From Bacteroides eggerthii (GTDB lineage: Bacteria > Bacteroidota > Bacteroidia > Bacteroidales > Bacteroidaceae): DNA of 64,000 bases. The notes below the pieces were generated by a model, which worked only from the letters and a program-made list of their open reading frames with translations, ran no database searches and was not told where the DNA came from. The number at the start of each line of letters is the position of its first letter. Position 1 is the stretch's first letter. Shown here one piece after another: positions 16,255-25,566 of the stretch. Position numbers and translations under genes: made by a program. The stretch covers positions 2,946,001 to 3,010,000 of the forward strand of contig NZ_CP102258.1 of the NCBI RefSeq assembly GCF_025146565.1. Reading direction: 5' to 3'.

Positions 16255-17682
16255 GTGGCAAGAAAGAGAAAAGAACTTCCCCTATTAGAGAAGGTGGAAA
16301 TAACGGATGTGGCTGCCGAAGGAAAAGCCATTGCAAAGGTCAATGATTTGGTAATTTTCGTACCATATGTCGTTCCGGGTGATGTAGTAGACCTGCAAAT
16401 TAAGAGAAAGAAACATCATTATGCTGAAGCTGAAGCGGTGAAGTTCCATGAATACTCCCCCGTAAGAGCAGTCCCGTTCTGCCAGCACTACGGTGTTTGC
16501 GGCGGTTGCAAATGGCAGGTGCTCCCCTATTCTGAGCAGATACGATATAAGCAAAAACAAGTAACGGACAACCTTACCCGCATCGGGAAAATAGAACTTC
16601 CGGAAATATTGCCGATACTCGGTTCCGAAAAAACGGAGTTCTACCGGAATAAACTCGAGTACACTTTTTCCAACAAACGCTGGCTGACGACGGAAGAAGT
16701 CCGGCAGAATGTAGTGTATGAGCAAATGAATGCGGTGGGTTTCCACATACCCAATGCGTTTGACAAAGTATTGGCCATAGAGAAATGTTGGCTGCAGGAT
16801 GACATATCCAACCGCATCCGCAATGCCGTACGCGACTTTGCTTACGAGCACGATTATTCGTTCATCAATCTGCGCACTCAGGAAGGAATGTTACGCAACA
16901 TGATTGTACGCACTTCCAGTACCGGCGAACTGATGGTTATCCTCATCTGCAAAATAGAGAAAGACGAGGAAATGGCTTTGTTCAATCAGTTATTGCAATA
17001 TGTGGCAGATACTTTCCCCGAAATAACGTCTTTGCTATACATTATTAATAATAAATGCAACGACACCATCACCGACCTCGACGTACATACCTTCAAAGGC
17101 AAAGATCACATCTTTGAGGAAATGGAGGGACTGCGCTTCAAGATAGGCCCCAAGTCTTTCTACCAGACTAATTCCGAACAGGCATACAACCTATACAAAG
17201 TTGCCCGTAACTTTGCCGGACTCACCGGTAACGAATTGGTCTACGACCTTTATACCGGTACAGGAACCATTGCCAACTTCGTATCCAAGCAAGCACGCCA
17301 GGTCATCGGGATTGAATATGTGCCCGAAGCCATTGAAGACGCCAAAGTCAATTCGGAAATCAACGGCATACAAAACACATTGTTCTTTGCCGGCGACATG
17401 AAAGACATGCTGACGCAGGATTTCATCAATGAATACGGACGCCCGGATGTAATTATCACCGACCCTCCCCGCGCAGGCATGCATCAGGATGTGATTGACG
17501 TTATCCTGTTTGCAGAGCCCAAACGGATTGTATACGTAAGCTGCAACCCGGCCACCCAGGCAAGAGACTTACAGTTGCTCGATGCAAAATACAAAGTAAA
17601 AGCTGTCCAACCGGTGGATATGTTCCCGCATACTCATCATGTGGAAAACGTGGTATTGCTTGAGTTGAAAAATCCGGCATAA
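16255..17682 (+). CDS. 23S rRNA (uracil-5-)-methyltransferase, RlmD/RumA family
   Basis: A SAM-dependent RNA m5U methyltransferase with an iron-sulfur cluster. It starts at GTG 16255. The N-terminal TRAM-type OB domain (about 10-65) is followed by cluster ligands Cys76, Cys82 and Cys85 (CQHYGVCGGC) and a fourth cysteine in IEKCW near 182. The SAM site VYDLYTGTGTIANFV is near 335, DPPRAGM near 400, and the catalytic cysteine in YVSCNPATQARDL near 430. Whether it modifies U1939 or U747 type sites cannot be told from sequence. The rluA-type gene follows 88 bp later, after a two-unit phased repeat. Confidence 0.92.
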   Translation: MARKRKELPLLEKVEITDVAAEGKAIAKVNDLVIFVPYVVPGDVVDLQIKRKKHHYAEAEAVKFHEYSPVRAVPFCQHYGVCGGCKWQVLPYSEQIRYKQKQVTDNLTRIGKIELPEILPILGSEKTEFYRNKLEYTFSNKRWLTTEEVRQNVVYEQMNAVGFHIPNAFDKVLAIEKCWLQDDISNRIRNAVRDFAYEHDYSFINLRTQEGMLRNMIVRTSSTGELMVILICKIEKDEEMALFNQLLQYVADTFPEITSLLYIINNKCNDTITDLDVHTFKGKDHIFEEMEGLRFKIGPKSFYQTNSEQAYNLYKVARNFAGLTGNELVYDLYTGTGTIANFVSKQARQVIGIEYVPEAIEDAKVNSEINGIQNTLFFAGDMKDMLTQDFINEYGRPDVIITDPPRAGMHQDVIDVILFAEPKRIVYVSCNPATQARDLQLLDAKYKVKAVQPVDMFPHTHHVENVVLLELKNPA

Positions 17683-17695
17683 AGAGAAGGGAAAT

Positions 17696-17733
17696 CTAAA
17701 GTAGTACTTTAGGAAGCTGAAATAGAACTTTAG
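17696..17733. repeat. Two-unit phased palindrome repeat (E)
   Basis: A perfect odd palindrome (ctaaagta-g-tactttag, centre 17704) is followed by a 14/17 matching copy (ctgaaatagaactttag, centre 17725), 21 bp centre to centre. It looks like a short form of the five-unit arrays elsewhere in the window and, like them, lies between two genes of the same direction. Confidence 0.5.
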
Positions 17734-17770
17734 AGAGCTATTAAATCATTAATCACAAATTATTATTCTC

Positions 17771-18682
17771 GTGGCAAAAGAAAAAATTAGAGCAAGAGCA
17801 CGCACGCAATATACGGACTATATGGTGAAGGAGCCTATGGAACTGATGGAATTCCTGGCTGCCAAAATGCCGGATGCCAGTCGTACCAAGCTGAAATCAT
17901 TATTGAGCAAGCGCATTGTATATGTAGACAGTGTTATCACCACACAATACAATTTCCCTTTGAAACCCGGCATGAAAGTGCAAATCAGTCGTGAGAAAGG
18001 GCGCAAAGAGTTCAGCAACAGACTGCTGAAAATAGTATATGAGGATGCTTATATCATTGTTGTCGAGAAGATGCAGGGGCTGTTGTCCGTCAATACGGAA
18101 AGGCAGAAGGAACGCACTGCCTACACCATATTAAACGAATACGTTCAACGGTCGGGCAGGCAACATCGCGTATATATCGTGCACCGTTTGGATCGTGACA
18201 CGTCGGGATTGATGATGTTTGCCAAAGACGAAAAGACACAGAACACATTGCGTGACAACTGGCATAACATTGTAACAGACCGACGCTATGTAGCTGTTGT
18301 TGCAGGTGAAATGGAAAACAATGCCGGCATGGTAAGATCATGGCTTACCGACCGCAAACTTTACGTATATTCCAGTCCGACGGACGATGGCGGAAAAGAG
18401 TCTGTTACTCATTATCGTACTATAAAACGTGCCAACGGCTTCTCGCTTGTAGAATTGGTTCTGGAAACGGGACGCAAGAACCAAATTCGTGTACATATGC
18501 AGGATTTGGGACATCCCATTATAGGCGACGGACGATATGGACTGGAAGAGGTAAATCCCATCAACCGACTGGCGCTGCACGCTTTCAAGCTCTGTTTCCA
18601 TCATCCAGTAACCGGAGAACTGATGCAGTTTGAAACACCTTATCCGGGGGAGTTCAAGAAATTGTTTCTAAAACAGAAATAA
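17771..18682 (+). CDS. RluA-family RNA pseudouridine synthase
   Basis: It isomerises specific uridines in rRNA or tRNA. The 303-residue product starts at GTG 17771. An S4-like RNA-binding domain occupies about 25-90 (MPDASRTKLKSLLSKRIVYV). The catalytic domain carries VHRLDRDTSGLMMFAKD with the catalytic aspartate, the conserved GRKNQIRVHM block and a closing GRYG...LALHA motif. The exact target site is not deducible. It is probably transcribed with, or just after, the methyltransferase gene upstream, another rRNA modification enzyme; a bidirectional terminator follows. Confidence 0.92.
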   Translation: MAKEKIRARARTQYTDYMVKEPMELMEFLAAKMPDASRTKLKSLLSKRIVYVDSVITTQYNFPLKPGMKVQISREKGRKEFSNRLLKIVYEDAYIIVVEKMQGLLSVNTERQKERTAYTILNEYVQRSGRQHRVYIVHRLDRDTSGLMMFAKDEKTQNTLRDNWHNIVTDRRYVAVVAGEMENNAGMVRSWLTDRKLYVYSSPTDDGGKESVTHYRTIKRANGFSLVELVLETGRKNQIRVHMQDLGHPIIGDGRYGLEEVNPINRLALHAFKLCFHHPVTGELMQFETPYPGEFKKLFLKQK

Positions 18683-18712
18683 AGCGGTTCCGCACGATAC
18701 AGTTCAAAACAT

Positions 18713-18752
18713 AAAAAAAGGAAGGCTGCCATGAAACAGCCTTCCTTTTTTT
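18713..18752. terminator. Strong bidirectional terminator
   Basis: A 16-bp perfect stem (aaaaaaaggaaggctg with cagccttccttttttt) and 8-nt loop, between the convergent RluA-type gene and the small lipoprotein gene. Both flanks give T-runs. Confidence 0.92.
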
Positions 18753-18755
18753 ATA

Positions 18756-19148
18756 TCAATATCCCACTCGACGCAAGACTAAGGAAATACCATCATAGCC
18801 CTCCAAATAGTCTTCGTAATAATCATAATACCAACCGGAAAGAGAGACGCGGTCGGCCCATGAACCCGCAATACATGCTCTATCATTATGGCCGAAGTCC
18901 AATATTATTGTACCGGACGGCGCATCCCAATATTGTTCATCTTCAAAATACCAGTCGAAAGTACCGGAGTCTCCCCCTTCTATCCGATAACTGCCGGTTC
19001 TGTTCTCGTTGAAGATAAAAGAAGCATCACGAGCTCCGACTTGCCCTGCCCATGTACCAGACAACCAATATTCCGTATCATCCGTTTCACAAGAACTTAA
19101 TCCCAATACCAGAATACATAGAAGCAACACTCTCGAATATTTCATCAT
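18756..19148 (-). CDS. Small lipoprotein of unknown function (paralogue of the next)
   Basis: The 130-residue product has a basic start and hydrophobic core (VLLLCILVLGLSSC) ending in a lipobox with the acylated cysteine near residue 20, so it should be an exported lipoprotein. The mature part shows GTWAGQ, NENRTGSYRIEGGDSGTFDW and a closing LSGWYYDY pattern, as in lipocalin-like Bacteroidetes lipoproteins. Two adjacent ATG codons could both serve as start. It lies 18 bp after the similar gene upstream; both share a layout of short alternating strands, which suggests an old duplication. Confidence 0.75.
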   Translation of the reverse strand: MMKYSRVLLLCILVLGLSSCETDDTEYWLSGTWAGQVGARDASFIFNENRTGSYRIEGGDSGTFDWYFEDEQYWDAPSGTIILDFGHNDRACIAGSWADRVSLSGWYYDYYEDYLEGYDGISLVLRRVGY

Positions 19149-19166
19149 ATTATTCCTTATCCTTTA

Positions 19167-19577
19167 CTATTTATAATTCGCATCTACCAACATCATCACT
19201 TCTCCGTTCAGTTTTCCGGACAAATAATGTTCACGTACCCATACATTCTCAAATATCTTGGCTGTGTTATCGGCAAAAGTCAATCGTATAGCCTCCTTAC
19301 TCTCATCCAGCCAACGCCATGAAAATTCCCGGTCAACAGTAACCTTACCACCGGCTTCATAGGTTATCGTAACTTCCTGCCCCTTATTGTTTGCACCGAA
19401 CTTAAGCAGATAGGTATATGCTTCACCATCTTCTCCCGATTCATCCACCCAATTCTTTCCACATAATTTCTCATCACTATTCTGTATTGTAGTATAATAA
19501 ATATCATCTCCACAAGAAGCCATTCCCATAGTTATTACACACAACAGCATTATTTTCGCAAAATCTAAAATCTTCAT
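19167..19577 (-). CDS. Small lipoprotein of unknown function
   Basis: Starting at the ATG at 19577 the product has 136 residues; a TTG nine bases further upstream is less likely. A signal segment (IMLLCVITMGMASC) ends in a lipobox cysteine. The mature part has beta-strand-like pieces (YLLKFGANNKGQEVTITYEA, DREFSWRWLDE, LSGKLNGEVMMLVD) in the same order as those of the downstream lipoprotein: GxW, F..N..G, F.W.., L.F, LSG. This supports paralogy. I do not recognise a characterised family. The two genes likely form one leftward transcript. Confidence 0.75.
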   Translation of the reverse strand: MKILDFAKIMLLCVITMGMASCGDDIYYTTIQNSDEKLCGKNWVDESGEDGEAYTYLLKFGANNKGQEVTITYEAGGKVTVDREFSWRWLDESKEAIRLTFADNTAKIFENVWVREHYLSGKLNGEVMMLVDANYK

Positions 19578-19633
19578 GTTTATCAAGTTTAGTTAATATT
19601 TATGGGCAAACATACATAAAAATATTGAAACAC

Positions 19634-20776
19634 TTAATACTTCGCCTGAAATTTCTTGTAGAAGACAGCGAATAAAACAAAACCCACCAACGCAAAAGGC
19701 ACACCTGCCAAAGCCGGATAACGGTATCCGCCGCTAAGAGCCAATCCACCTACGTATGCTCCGATAGCATTACCCAAATTGAACGCTATTTGCACACAAG
19801 CGCCACCCAGCATCTCTCCGCCGGGAGCAACACGAATAATCAACACCTGTTCGGGACTTGAAACAGCAAACAACCCTGCTGTACAAAGTGCCATCAGAAT
19901 GGCAGAACACCATGGGTTGGGCGACAGGAAAAATATCATCAGCAACAAGATACAAATCATACCTTGCACTACCGTACCAACCTTACCCGGAGTATATCTG
20001 TCGGAAAGTCTGCCACTCACAAGATTGCCGACCACCATGCCAAAGCCTGCCAGAACCATCAATGCCGTCACGCTTTCAGCGCTAAAACCTGAGACATTTG
20101 TCAGCAACGGTGTAATGTAACTATACCAACAGAAAACCCCGCCATTGCCCAAAGCAGTCGCCCCCAATATCAACCAGGGAGCAGGTGTCTTTAAGAAGCG
20201 AAATTGACCTTTGAAACCGGTATCTTTCAGTCCCTCTATCACAGGAACCCACCGCCATATATAATAAAGGACGATCAGCCCCCAACAACCCACCAGCAAG
20301 AATGTCACCCGCCAAGAGAGCATATGGCTCAATGAAGTACCCAGCGGTACGCCAAACAAATTGGCAACCGTCATGCCTGCTATCATAATGGATACGGCTT
20401 CCGAGCTTTTTCCCTCATCCGCCAGCTTGCCTGCCACAATAGATGCAACTCCAAAATATGCCCCATGCGGCAAGCCCGAAATGAAACGCGCTGCCAACAG
20501 CAACCAGTAATCGGGAGCCATTGCGGCACCCAGATTCCCCACCAGCATCAAGGCCATCAACACCAGCAGAATATGTTTCAACGGACGTTTGCGTGCCACA
20601 ATCAGCATAGGGGCACCGGCACACACTCCCAGTGCGTAGGCAGAAATGAAATGTCCCGCAACCGGAATACTAATATTTAAATCTCGGGCAACATAAGGCA
20701 AAATACCCATCATTGTGAATTCGGCAATACCCAATCCTAACGTACCGAATGCTAATGCAATAAGACTCTTCTTCAT
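19634..20776 (-). CDS. AraJ-type MFS transporter (DHA1-like exporter)
   Basis: A 380-residue inner-membrane protein with 12 predicted helices. The N-terminus LGIAEFTMMGILPYVARDL is typical of AraJ/NepI/YdhP-like DHA1 exporters, and the ARFISGLPHGAYFGVASIVA segment of helix 4 is characteristic of that group. RLSDRYTPGKVG is the second-half copy of the loop 2-3 motif. These proteins export sugars, purine nucleosides or drugs; the substrate here is unknown. The gene is single, divergent from the outer-membrane protein gene. Confidence 0.85.
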   Translation of the reverse strand: MKKSLIALAFGTLGLGIAEFTMMGILPYVARDLNISIPVAGHFISAYALGVCAGAPMLIVARKRPLKHILLVLMALMLVGNLGAAMAPDYWLLLAARFISGLPHGAYFGVASIVAGKLADEGKSSEAVSIMIAGMTVANLFGVPLGTSLSHMLSWRVTFLLVGCWGLIVLYYIWRWVPVIEGLKDTGFKGQFRFLKTPAPWLILGATALGNGGVFCWYSYITPLLTNVSGFSAESVTALMVLAGFGMVVGNLVSGRLSDRYTPGKVGTVVQGMICILLLMIFFLSPNPWCSAILMALCTAGLFAVSSPEQVLIIRVAPGGEMLGGACVQIAFNLGNAIGAYVGGLALSGGYRYPALAGVPFALVGFVLFAVFYKKFQAKY

Positions 20777-20875
20777 CTGAAAAAATACAACCTATATAAC
20801 AATCTTTTTACCGCCGCAAAAGTAATATATTGTACGTTCTTAAACTATTTATTTTATAAAAAACCAACTAAAAAT

Positions 20876-20906
20876 TTGTACAGCACAAATATAACCTATA
20901 CTTTTG
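20876..20906 (+). promoter_or_regulatory. Promoter of the outer-membrane barrel gene
   Basis: TTG at 20876-20878 and TACTTTTG at 20899-20906, separated by 20 nt. This leaves a leader of about 75 nt before the ATG at 20987. Confidence 0.6.
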
Positions 20907-20986
20907 GCCCTCCGAAAATATAGGACTTCTCCTATATATTACAATTCAATAACTAATTTGTATAACTAAAAGTTAAGAAGAAAAAG

Positions 20987-21499
20987 ATGAAAAAGTTTGT
21001 AATCTTATTATTTGTTGCAATGGCTGCTTTATCAGCAAAAGCGCAGGTTTATGTTGGTGGAACAGTGGCTTTATGGCACAATGACGACCTTGACGCAACA
21101 ACTTTTGCGTTGAATCCGGAAGTAGGATACAACCTGAACGAGAAACTGGCTATCGGTGGTGTATTGACATTTGCACACAGCAAGCTGGATGAAGGAAAAT
21201 ACAATGCCTTCGCCCTTGCACCATACGCACGTTACTCTTATTATGAAAACAAAGTTGTCCGTCTTTTCATTGACGGAGGACTGGGCTTCTCCACTCAAAA
21301 GGTAAAAGGTTTGGATTCCGTAAACGGTTTTGAAATCGGTTTCAAACCGGGTATCGCCATCAAACTGAATGACAAGTTCAGCGTACTTGCCAAATGCGGT
21401 TTCCTGGGTTACAGAGACGATTATATGGATACGGAAAGCGGTTATGGCTTTGGCTTCACCAGCGAGGACCTTTCAGTAGGTTTCCACTATGAGTTCTGA
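20987..21499 (+). CDS. Small outer-membrane beta-barrel protein (porin-like, OMP_b-brl)
   Basis: The 170-residue product has a signal peptide (FVILLFVAMAALSAKA, cleavage near residue 19-20 before QVYVGG) and then about eight amphipathic strands of alternating polarity: VYVGGTVALW, EVGYNLNEKLAIGGVLTF, FALAPYARYSYY, VRLFIDGGLGFST, FEIGFKPGIAIKL, FSVLAKCGFLGY, GFGFTSEDLSVGFHYEF. It ends in a phenylalanine, the usual C-terminal signal for barrel insertion. This fits an 8-strand OmpX/OmpW-size barrel. Function is unknown. It has its own promoter and terminator. Confidence 0.85.
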   Translation: MKKFVILLFVAMAALSAKAQVYVGGTVALWHNDDLDATTFALNPEVGYNLNEKLAIGGVLTFAHSKLDEGKYNAFALAPYARYSYYENKVVRLFIDGGLGFSTQKVKGLDSVNGFEIGFKPGIAIKLNDKFSVLAKCGFLGYRDDYMDTESGYGFGFTSEDLSVGFHYEF

Positions 21500-21523
21500 T
21501 TCATACCAAACATTGATATGTCA

Positions 21524-21554
21524 AAGGGGTGTTCCGCAGGAGCATCCCTTTTTT
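21524..21554 (+). terminator. Terminator of the barrel protein gene
   Basis: Stem aaggggtgttcc with ggagcatccctt (two G-T pairs), 3-nt loop, followed by TTTT. It lies 24 nt after the stop codon. Confidence 0.8.
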
Positions 21555-21702
21555 ATTACCATGCCATCAACGGCACAAGACACACGCACCCTGAGAAGAA
21601 AAAAACAAGGAAAAGGCGGTTCCGATAAATGTTTTTCCGCTTCCGATGGTACAAGCGCCTGCAATATTGTGTACTTTTGCAGTATCATAAAAAGAAAATG
21701 CA

Positions 21703-22557
21703 ATGAAAAAGTTCGTAAAAGGAGTCCGGTTTACTCCTAAAAATTATTCCGATGAAGTAGAAGCCAAAATTCAACATTATAAAAGAGAAGGTTACAAACT
21801 ACCGTCAAGACATTTATTGCGTACAGAAGAACAACTGGCAGGCATACGCGAAAGTGCAAAAATAAACACCGCATTGCTCGATTACATTTCAGAGAATATT
21901 CGCGAAGGGATGTCTACCGCAGAAATAGACCACATGGTATATTGCTTCACGACAGACCATGATGCCATTCCCGCCCCTTTCCTGTACGAGGGGTTCCCAA
22001 AAAGCGTATGCGTCAGCATCAATGACGTAGTGTGCCATGGCATCCCCAGCACCAAAGAATTTCTGCGCAGCGGAGATATTGTCAACGTAGATGTATCTAC
22101 CATATATAAAGGATATTTCTCCGACGCCTCGCGCATGTATATGATCGGAGAGGTAAGCCCGGAGATGCAACGCCTCGTACAAGTAACCAAAGAATGTCGC
22201 GACCTCGGCATACAAGCTGCCCGGCCTTGGGTACGACTGGGCGACGTCGGCGCCGCCATTCAAGAACACGCCGAGAAGAACGGTTACAGTGTAGTGCGCG
22301 ACCTCTGCGGACATGGCGTAGGCGTCAAGTTCCATGAAGAGCCGGATGTGGAACACTTCGGCAAGCGTGGTACGGGCATGCTGATAGTACCGGGAATGAC
22401 GTTCACCATCGAACCGATGATCAACATGGGCACTTACGATGTTTTCATTGACGAAGCCGACGGCTGGACAGTATGCACAGACGACGGCCTGCCTTCCGCC
22501 CAATGGGAAAGCATGATCCTTATTACCGAAGACGGAAACGAGATACTGACGCAATAA
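21703..22557 (+). CDS. map: Type I methionine aminopeptidase
   Basis: It removes the initiator methionine from new proteins. All five metal ligands of the pita-bread fold are visible: Asp130 (NVDVS), Asp141 (FSDAS), His204 (LCGHGVG), Glu237 (FTIEPM) and Glu269 (AQWES). An N-terminal extension of about 40 residues precedes the catalytic core, as in MAP type 1 forms with a ribosome-binding leader. A box TACTTTTG at 21672-21679 lies 23 nt upstream of the ATG and is the likely -7 element. A 22-bp-phased array follows in the spacer before rmuC. Confidence 0.94.
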   Translation: MKKFVKGVRFTPKNYSDEVEAKIQHYKREGYKLPSRHLLRTEEQLAGIRESAKINTALLDYISENIREGMSTAEIDHMVYCFTTDHDAIPAPFLYEGFPKSVCVSINDVVCHGIPSTKEFLRSGDIVNVDVSTIYKGYFSDASRMYMIGEVSPEMQRLVQVTKECRDLGIQAARPWVRLGDVGAAIQEHAEKNGYSVVRDLCGHGVGVKFHEEPDVEHFGKRGTGMLIVPGMTFTIEPMINMGTYDVFIDEADGWTVCTDDGLPSAQWESMILITEDGNEILTQ

Positions 22558-22603
22558 GCATAAGCCCGCAGGCCGCAGGATATTCCCCGGTGCGGTACTC
22601 TCC

Positions 22604-22708
22604 GTACCAACCGTTGGTATTCCTTGTACCACACTTTGGTATTCCTTGTACCAACCGTTGGTATTATCGGTACCCAACGTTGGTACAACGGATACCACCC
22701 TTTGAAAC
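22604..22708. repeat. 22-bp-phased palindrome array B (5 units)
   Basis: Five 17-bp units, best form gtaccaaccgttggtat, begin at 22604, 22626, 22648, 22670 and 22692, exactly 22 bp apart. Units 1 and 3 are identical; units 2, 4 and 5 differ by a few bases, mostly keeping the inverted symmetry (taccaa with ttggta). The 5-nt gaps are tcctt, tcctt, tatcg, aacgg. A half-unit may precede at about 22591-22598 (gcggtac). It lies between map and rmuC, both rightward. Confidence 0.92.
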
Positions 22709-22750
22709 AGAATTTTCAGTTCATTGCAACTATATTTCCCATACATCATT

Positions 22751-24193
22751 ATGAATATCGTACTATTAGTCGTTGGAATTATCGCAGGAGCCATTATCGG
22801 CTATTTGACAGCCGGCAGAAAAGCCGCTGCCCTAAAAACACAAGTAGAAGCCGCCGAAGAGCGTGAAGCCCTACTGAATCGCACCGCCGAAGAACGTATC
22901 ACCCGCGAACGTTCCATTGCGGAAGAACGCTTGCAGGAGGCTAACCGCCAAGCCTCGGAACGCCTTAGCGCACAAGAACGGCTCTTTGCCGAACGCATTT
23001 CCGAACAGGCACGCAATCTCAATGAACGCCTTGCCCAGCAGGAACGTTCTTTCTGCGAACGCCTTGCCGAGCAGCAAAAGCAATGGGAACAGCGCCTCAC
23101 CCAACAGAAGGAAGAGGCCGAAGCCCTGCACAAACGCATGAATACGGAGTTTGAGAACCTTTCAAACCGCATCTTCCAAAGCAAAACCGAAGATTTCACC
23201 AAACTAAATGCCGAACATCTGGGCAACCTGCTGCGTCCGTTGGACGAAAAGATAAAAGATTTCAAGGAAAAGGTAGAGCAAGTGTACAGCACCGAAGCCA
23301 AAGAGCGCTTCTCCTTAGGCGAGCGCATCAAGGAACTGGTGGAGCTGAACAACCGTCTCAGCGAAGACGCCAACAACCTGACACGCGCCCTGAAGGGAGA
23401 CTCCAAAATGCAAGGCAACTGGGGTGAGATGATTTTAGAGCGCCTGCTGCAAGCATCAGGCCTGATTGAAGGCGAGCACTATTTCCGTCAGGAGTTTCTG
23501 AAAGACGAACGAGGGGAAGCTATTGTCAGTGAAGAAAGCGGACAAAAGATGCAGCCGGACATCCTTATCAAATACCCAGATGAACGCGAAATGATAATAG
23601 ACTCCAAAGTGTCTCTCACTGCCTACGCAGCCTATACATCTGCCGAAGACCGGGAAGAGCAGGCACGTTGGCTCAAGGCGCATTTGCAGTCTGTCCGCAG
23701 CCACATCGATGAACTCAGCCGGAAGGATTATTCGCACTATGACATCAAATCGCCGGACTTCGTAATGATGTTCATTCCCACCGAAGGCGCTTATCTGCTT
23801 GCCATACAGAGCGATGCCAACCTTTGGGAATACGCCTACAATAAGAAAGTCGTATTGATGAGCCCCACCAACCTCATCAGCGCCCTGCGTCTCTCGCTCG
23901 ACCTGTGGAAACGGGAAAACCAAGTGAAAAACGTACAGGCTATCATCAAACGCGGTACGGCCCTGTATGAAAAGATAGTAGGCTTCACCGACACTTTCCT
24001 CACCCTCGGCGACCGCATGGCGACTTTGCAAAAAGACTATGACAAGGCGCTCAACCAATTGTCCGAAGGAAACGGAAGTGTAGTCCGCCAAGCAGAAATG
24101 CTGAAAGATATGAGCCTCACCCCCAAAAAGCGTATCTCGGCAAGACTGCTGCCTAAAGAAGAGATACAGGAAGAAACGGAAGATGAAGAATAA
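22751..24193 (+). CDS. rmuC: DNA recombination protein RmuC
   Basis: RmuC limits recombination between inverted repeats and has a restriction-nuclease-like core. The ATG at 22751 gives 480 residues; a TTG 27 bases upstream is rejected because [19 protein letters not shown] is the standard N-terminal membrane anchor. A long Glu/Arg/Gln-rich coiled coil follows (about 20-150). The RmuC core has the [13 protein letters not shown] block and the active-site-like segment with [14 protein letters not shown], both typical of the family. The C-terminus is acidic. It is convergent with nhaA, 23 bp apart. Confidence 0.93.
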   Translation: MNIVLLVVGIIAGAIIGYLTAGRKAAALKTQVEAAEEREALLNRTAEERITRERSIAEERLQEANRQASERLSAQERLFAERISEQARNLNERLAQQERSFCERLAEQQKQWEQRLTQQKEEAEALHKRMNTEFENLSNRIFQSKTEDFTKLNAEHLGNLLRPLDEKIKDFKEKVEQVYSTEAKERFSLGERIKELVELNNRLSEDANNLTRALKGDSKMQGNWGEMILERLLQASGLIEGEHYFRQEFLKDERGEAIVSEESGQKMQPDILIKYPDEREMIIDSKVSLTAYAAYTSAEDREEQARWLKAHLQSVRSHIDELSRKDYSHYDIKSPDFVMMFIPTEGAYLLAIQSDANLWEYAYNKKVVLMSPTNLISALRLSLDLWKRENQVKNVQAIIKRGTALYEKIVGFTDTFLTLGDRMATLQKDYDKALNQLSEGNGSVVRQAEMLKDMSLTPKKRISARLLPKEEIQEETEDEE

Positions 24194-24216
24194 AACTCAA
24201 GGCCAGCCAAAGGAAG

Positions 24217-25530
24217 TTATTCAGCTTTCGGCAACACTATGTTCAGCACCACATATCCCAATACCCCAGCGAGCAACGTTCCTAAAAGCACGCCGAATTT
24301 TGCTTGGTTCAACAGTTCCGGATATGCATCTGCAAACGAAAGGTTGGCTATAAACAAAGATACCGTAAAGCCGATGCCTCCCAGCAGGGAAACGCCTGCT
24401 ATATTTTTCCAATTCATGCCGGCAGGCATCAGGGCCAAACCACTTTTTATCGATAGCCACGTAAACAGATATATACCCAGGAATTTGCCCAAAAGCAGAC
24501 CGGCAGCCACAGCCATACTTACATCTCCCACAATATTGCCGCTACCGCTGAATACCACACCGGCATTGGCAAAGGCAAACAAAGGTAAAATCACAAAGTT
24601 CACAGCCCCATGCAAATTGTCCTCCAACGACTGCAACGGGCTGATAACATGATCGGACGCACGTTCCACCTGTTTCAACGTAGCAATCTGCGCATTTGTC
24701 AGCACTATATTATCCGATTTGGAGGCAGGGAACTCCCCTATAATATCACGAATTCGCTTGATATATTTACCGGCATCCAGACGGGGACGGGCCGGTATCA
24801 CGAATGCCAGTATCACCCCGGAAATAGTGCTATGTATGCCCGACTGCAAGAAGAGGTACCAAATTATTATACCGAAGAACAAAAAGAAAATCTTCTGCGT
24901 CACCCCCAACTTGCCCATATAATAAAGGAATATATACAGGATAGCCGCTACAATCAGGTATCCGTATGCCACGTCAGTACTATAAAACAGTGCAATCACC
25001 AATATTCCCCCGATGTCATCAACCACAGCAAAAGCAGTCAGGAATATCTTCAGGCTCAACGGAACACGCTTGCCCAGCAAACTGAGCACCCCCAAAGAAA
25101 ACGCAATATCCGTGGCCATAGGAATGGCCATTCCCCTGGTTTCAGGAGTACCGGAAATAACCAATAACGAATAAATCAGAACCGGAACCACCATGCCGCC
25201 ACATGCCGCGACAAAAGGTAAAGCAGCCTTCCGGAAAGAAGACAGTTCCCCTACCAGCAACTCACGCTTTATCTCCAACCCCACTGCCAGAAAGAACACT
25301 GTCATCAGACAGTCATTGATGAATTCTATCATTTTCAACGGATGCCCGCCATGCGAAAGTAAATTGAAATTACCGACACGCAGATGAAGTTCCTGAAGCA
25401 GGAAGTCCTGATATATCGGCGACAAAGAAGAGTTGGCTATGAGAGCAGCCAGAATAGCGGTCAGAAACAAAAGGATACTCGCCACTATATTCAGCGAGGA
25501 AATGTGTTTCACAGTACGTAGAATAATCAT
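24217..25530 (-). CDS. nhaA: Na+/H+ antiporter NhaA
   Basis: An electrogenic 2H+/Na+ antiporter of the inner membrane with 12 helices, important for sodium and pH balance. The 437-residue product has FFLAVGLEIKRELLVGEL, the two-aspartate ion site in the equivalent of helix V (AIPMATDIAFSLGVLSLL and FAVVDDIGGILVIALFY), and the C-terminal GGIGFTVSLFIANLSF block. An insert near residue 270 (IGEFPASKSDNIVLTNAQI) is typical of Bacteroidetes forms. It lies alone, with a foldback element upstream at 25567-25806. Confidence 0.95.
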   Translation of the reverse strand: MIILRTVKHISSLNIVASILLFLTAILAALIANSSLSPIYQDFLLQELHLRVGNFNLLSHGGHPLKMIEFINDCLMTVFFLAVGLEIKRELLVGELSSFRKAALPFVAACGGMVVPVLIYSLLVISGTPETRGMAIPMATDIAFSLGVLSLLGKRVPLSLKIFLTAFAVVDDIGGILVIALFYSTDVAYGYLIVAAILYIFLYYMGKLGVTQKIFFLFFGIIIWYLFLQSGIHSTISGVILAFVIPARPRLDAGKYIKRIRDIIGEFPASKSDNIVLTNAQIATLKQVERASDHVISPLQSLEDNLHGAVNFVILPLFAFANAGVVFSGSGNIVGDVSMAVAAGLLLGKFLGIYLFTWLSIKSGLALMPAGMNWKNIAGVSLLGGIGFTVSLFIANLSFADAYPELLNQAKFGVLLGTLLAGVLGYVVLNIVLPKAE

Positions 25531-25566
25531 AAGTATTTGATTTAAGATTTTATCCTTCTCCGGAAA

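Noticed and set aside
22604..22708. CRISPR array
   Set aside because: Units are short palindromes of 14-17 bp with gaps of 5-8 bp that are not unique spacers, and there are no cas genes.
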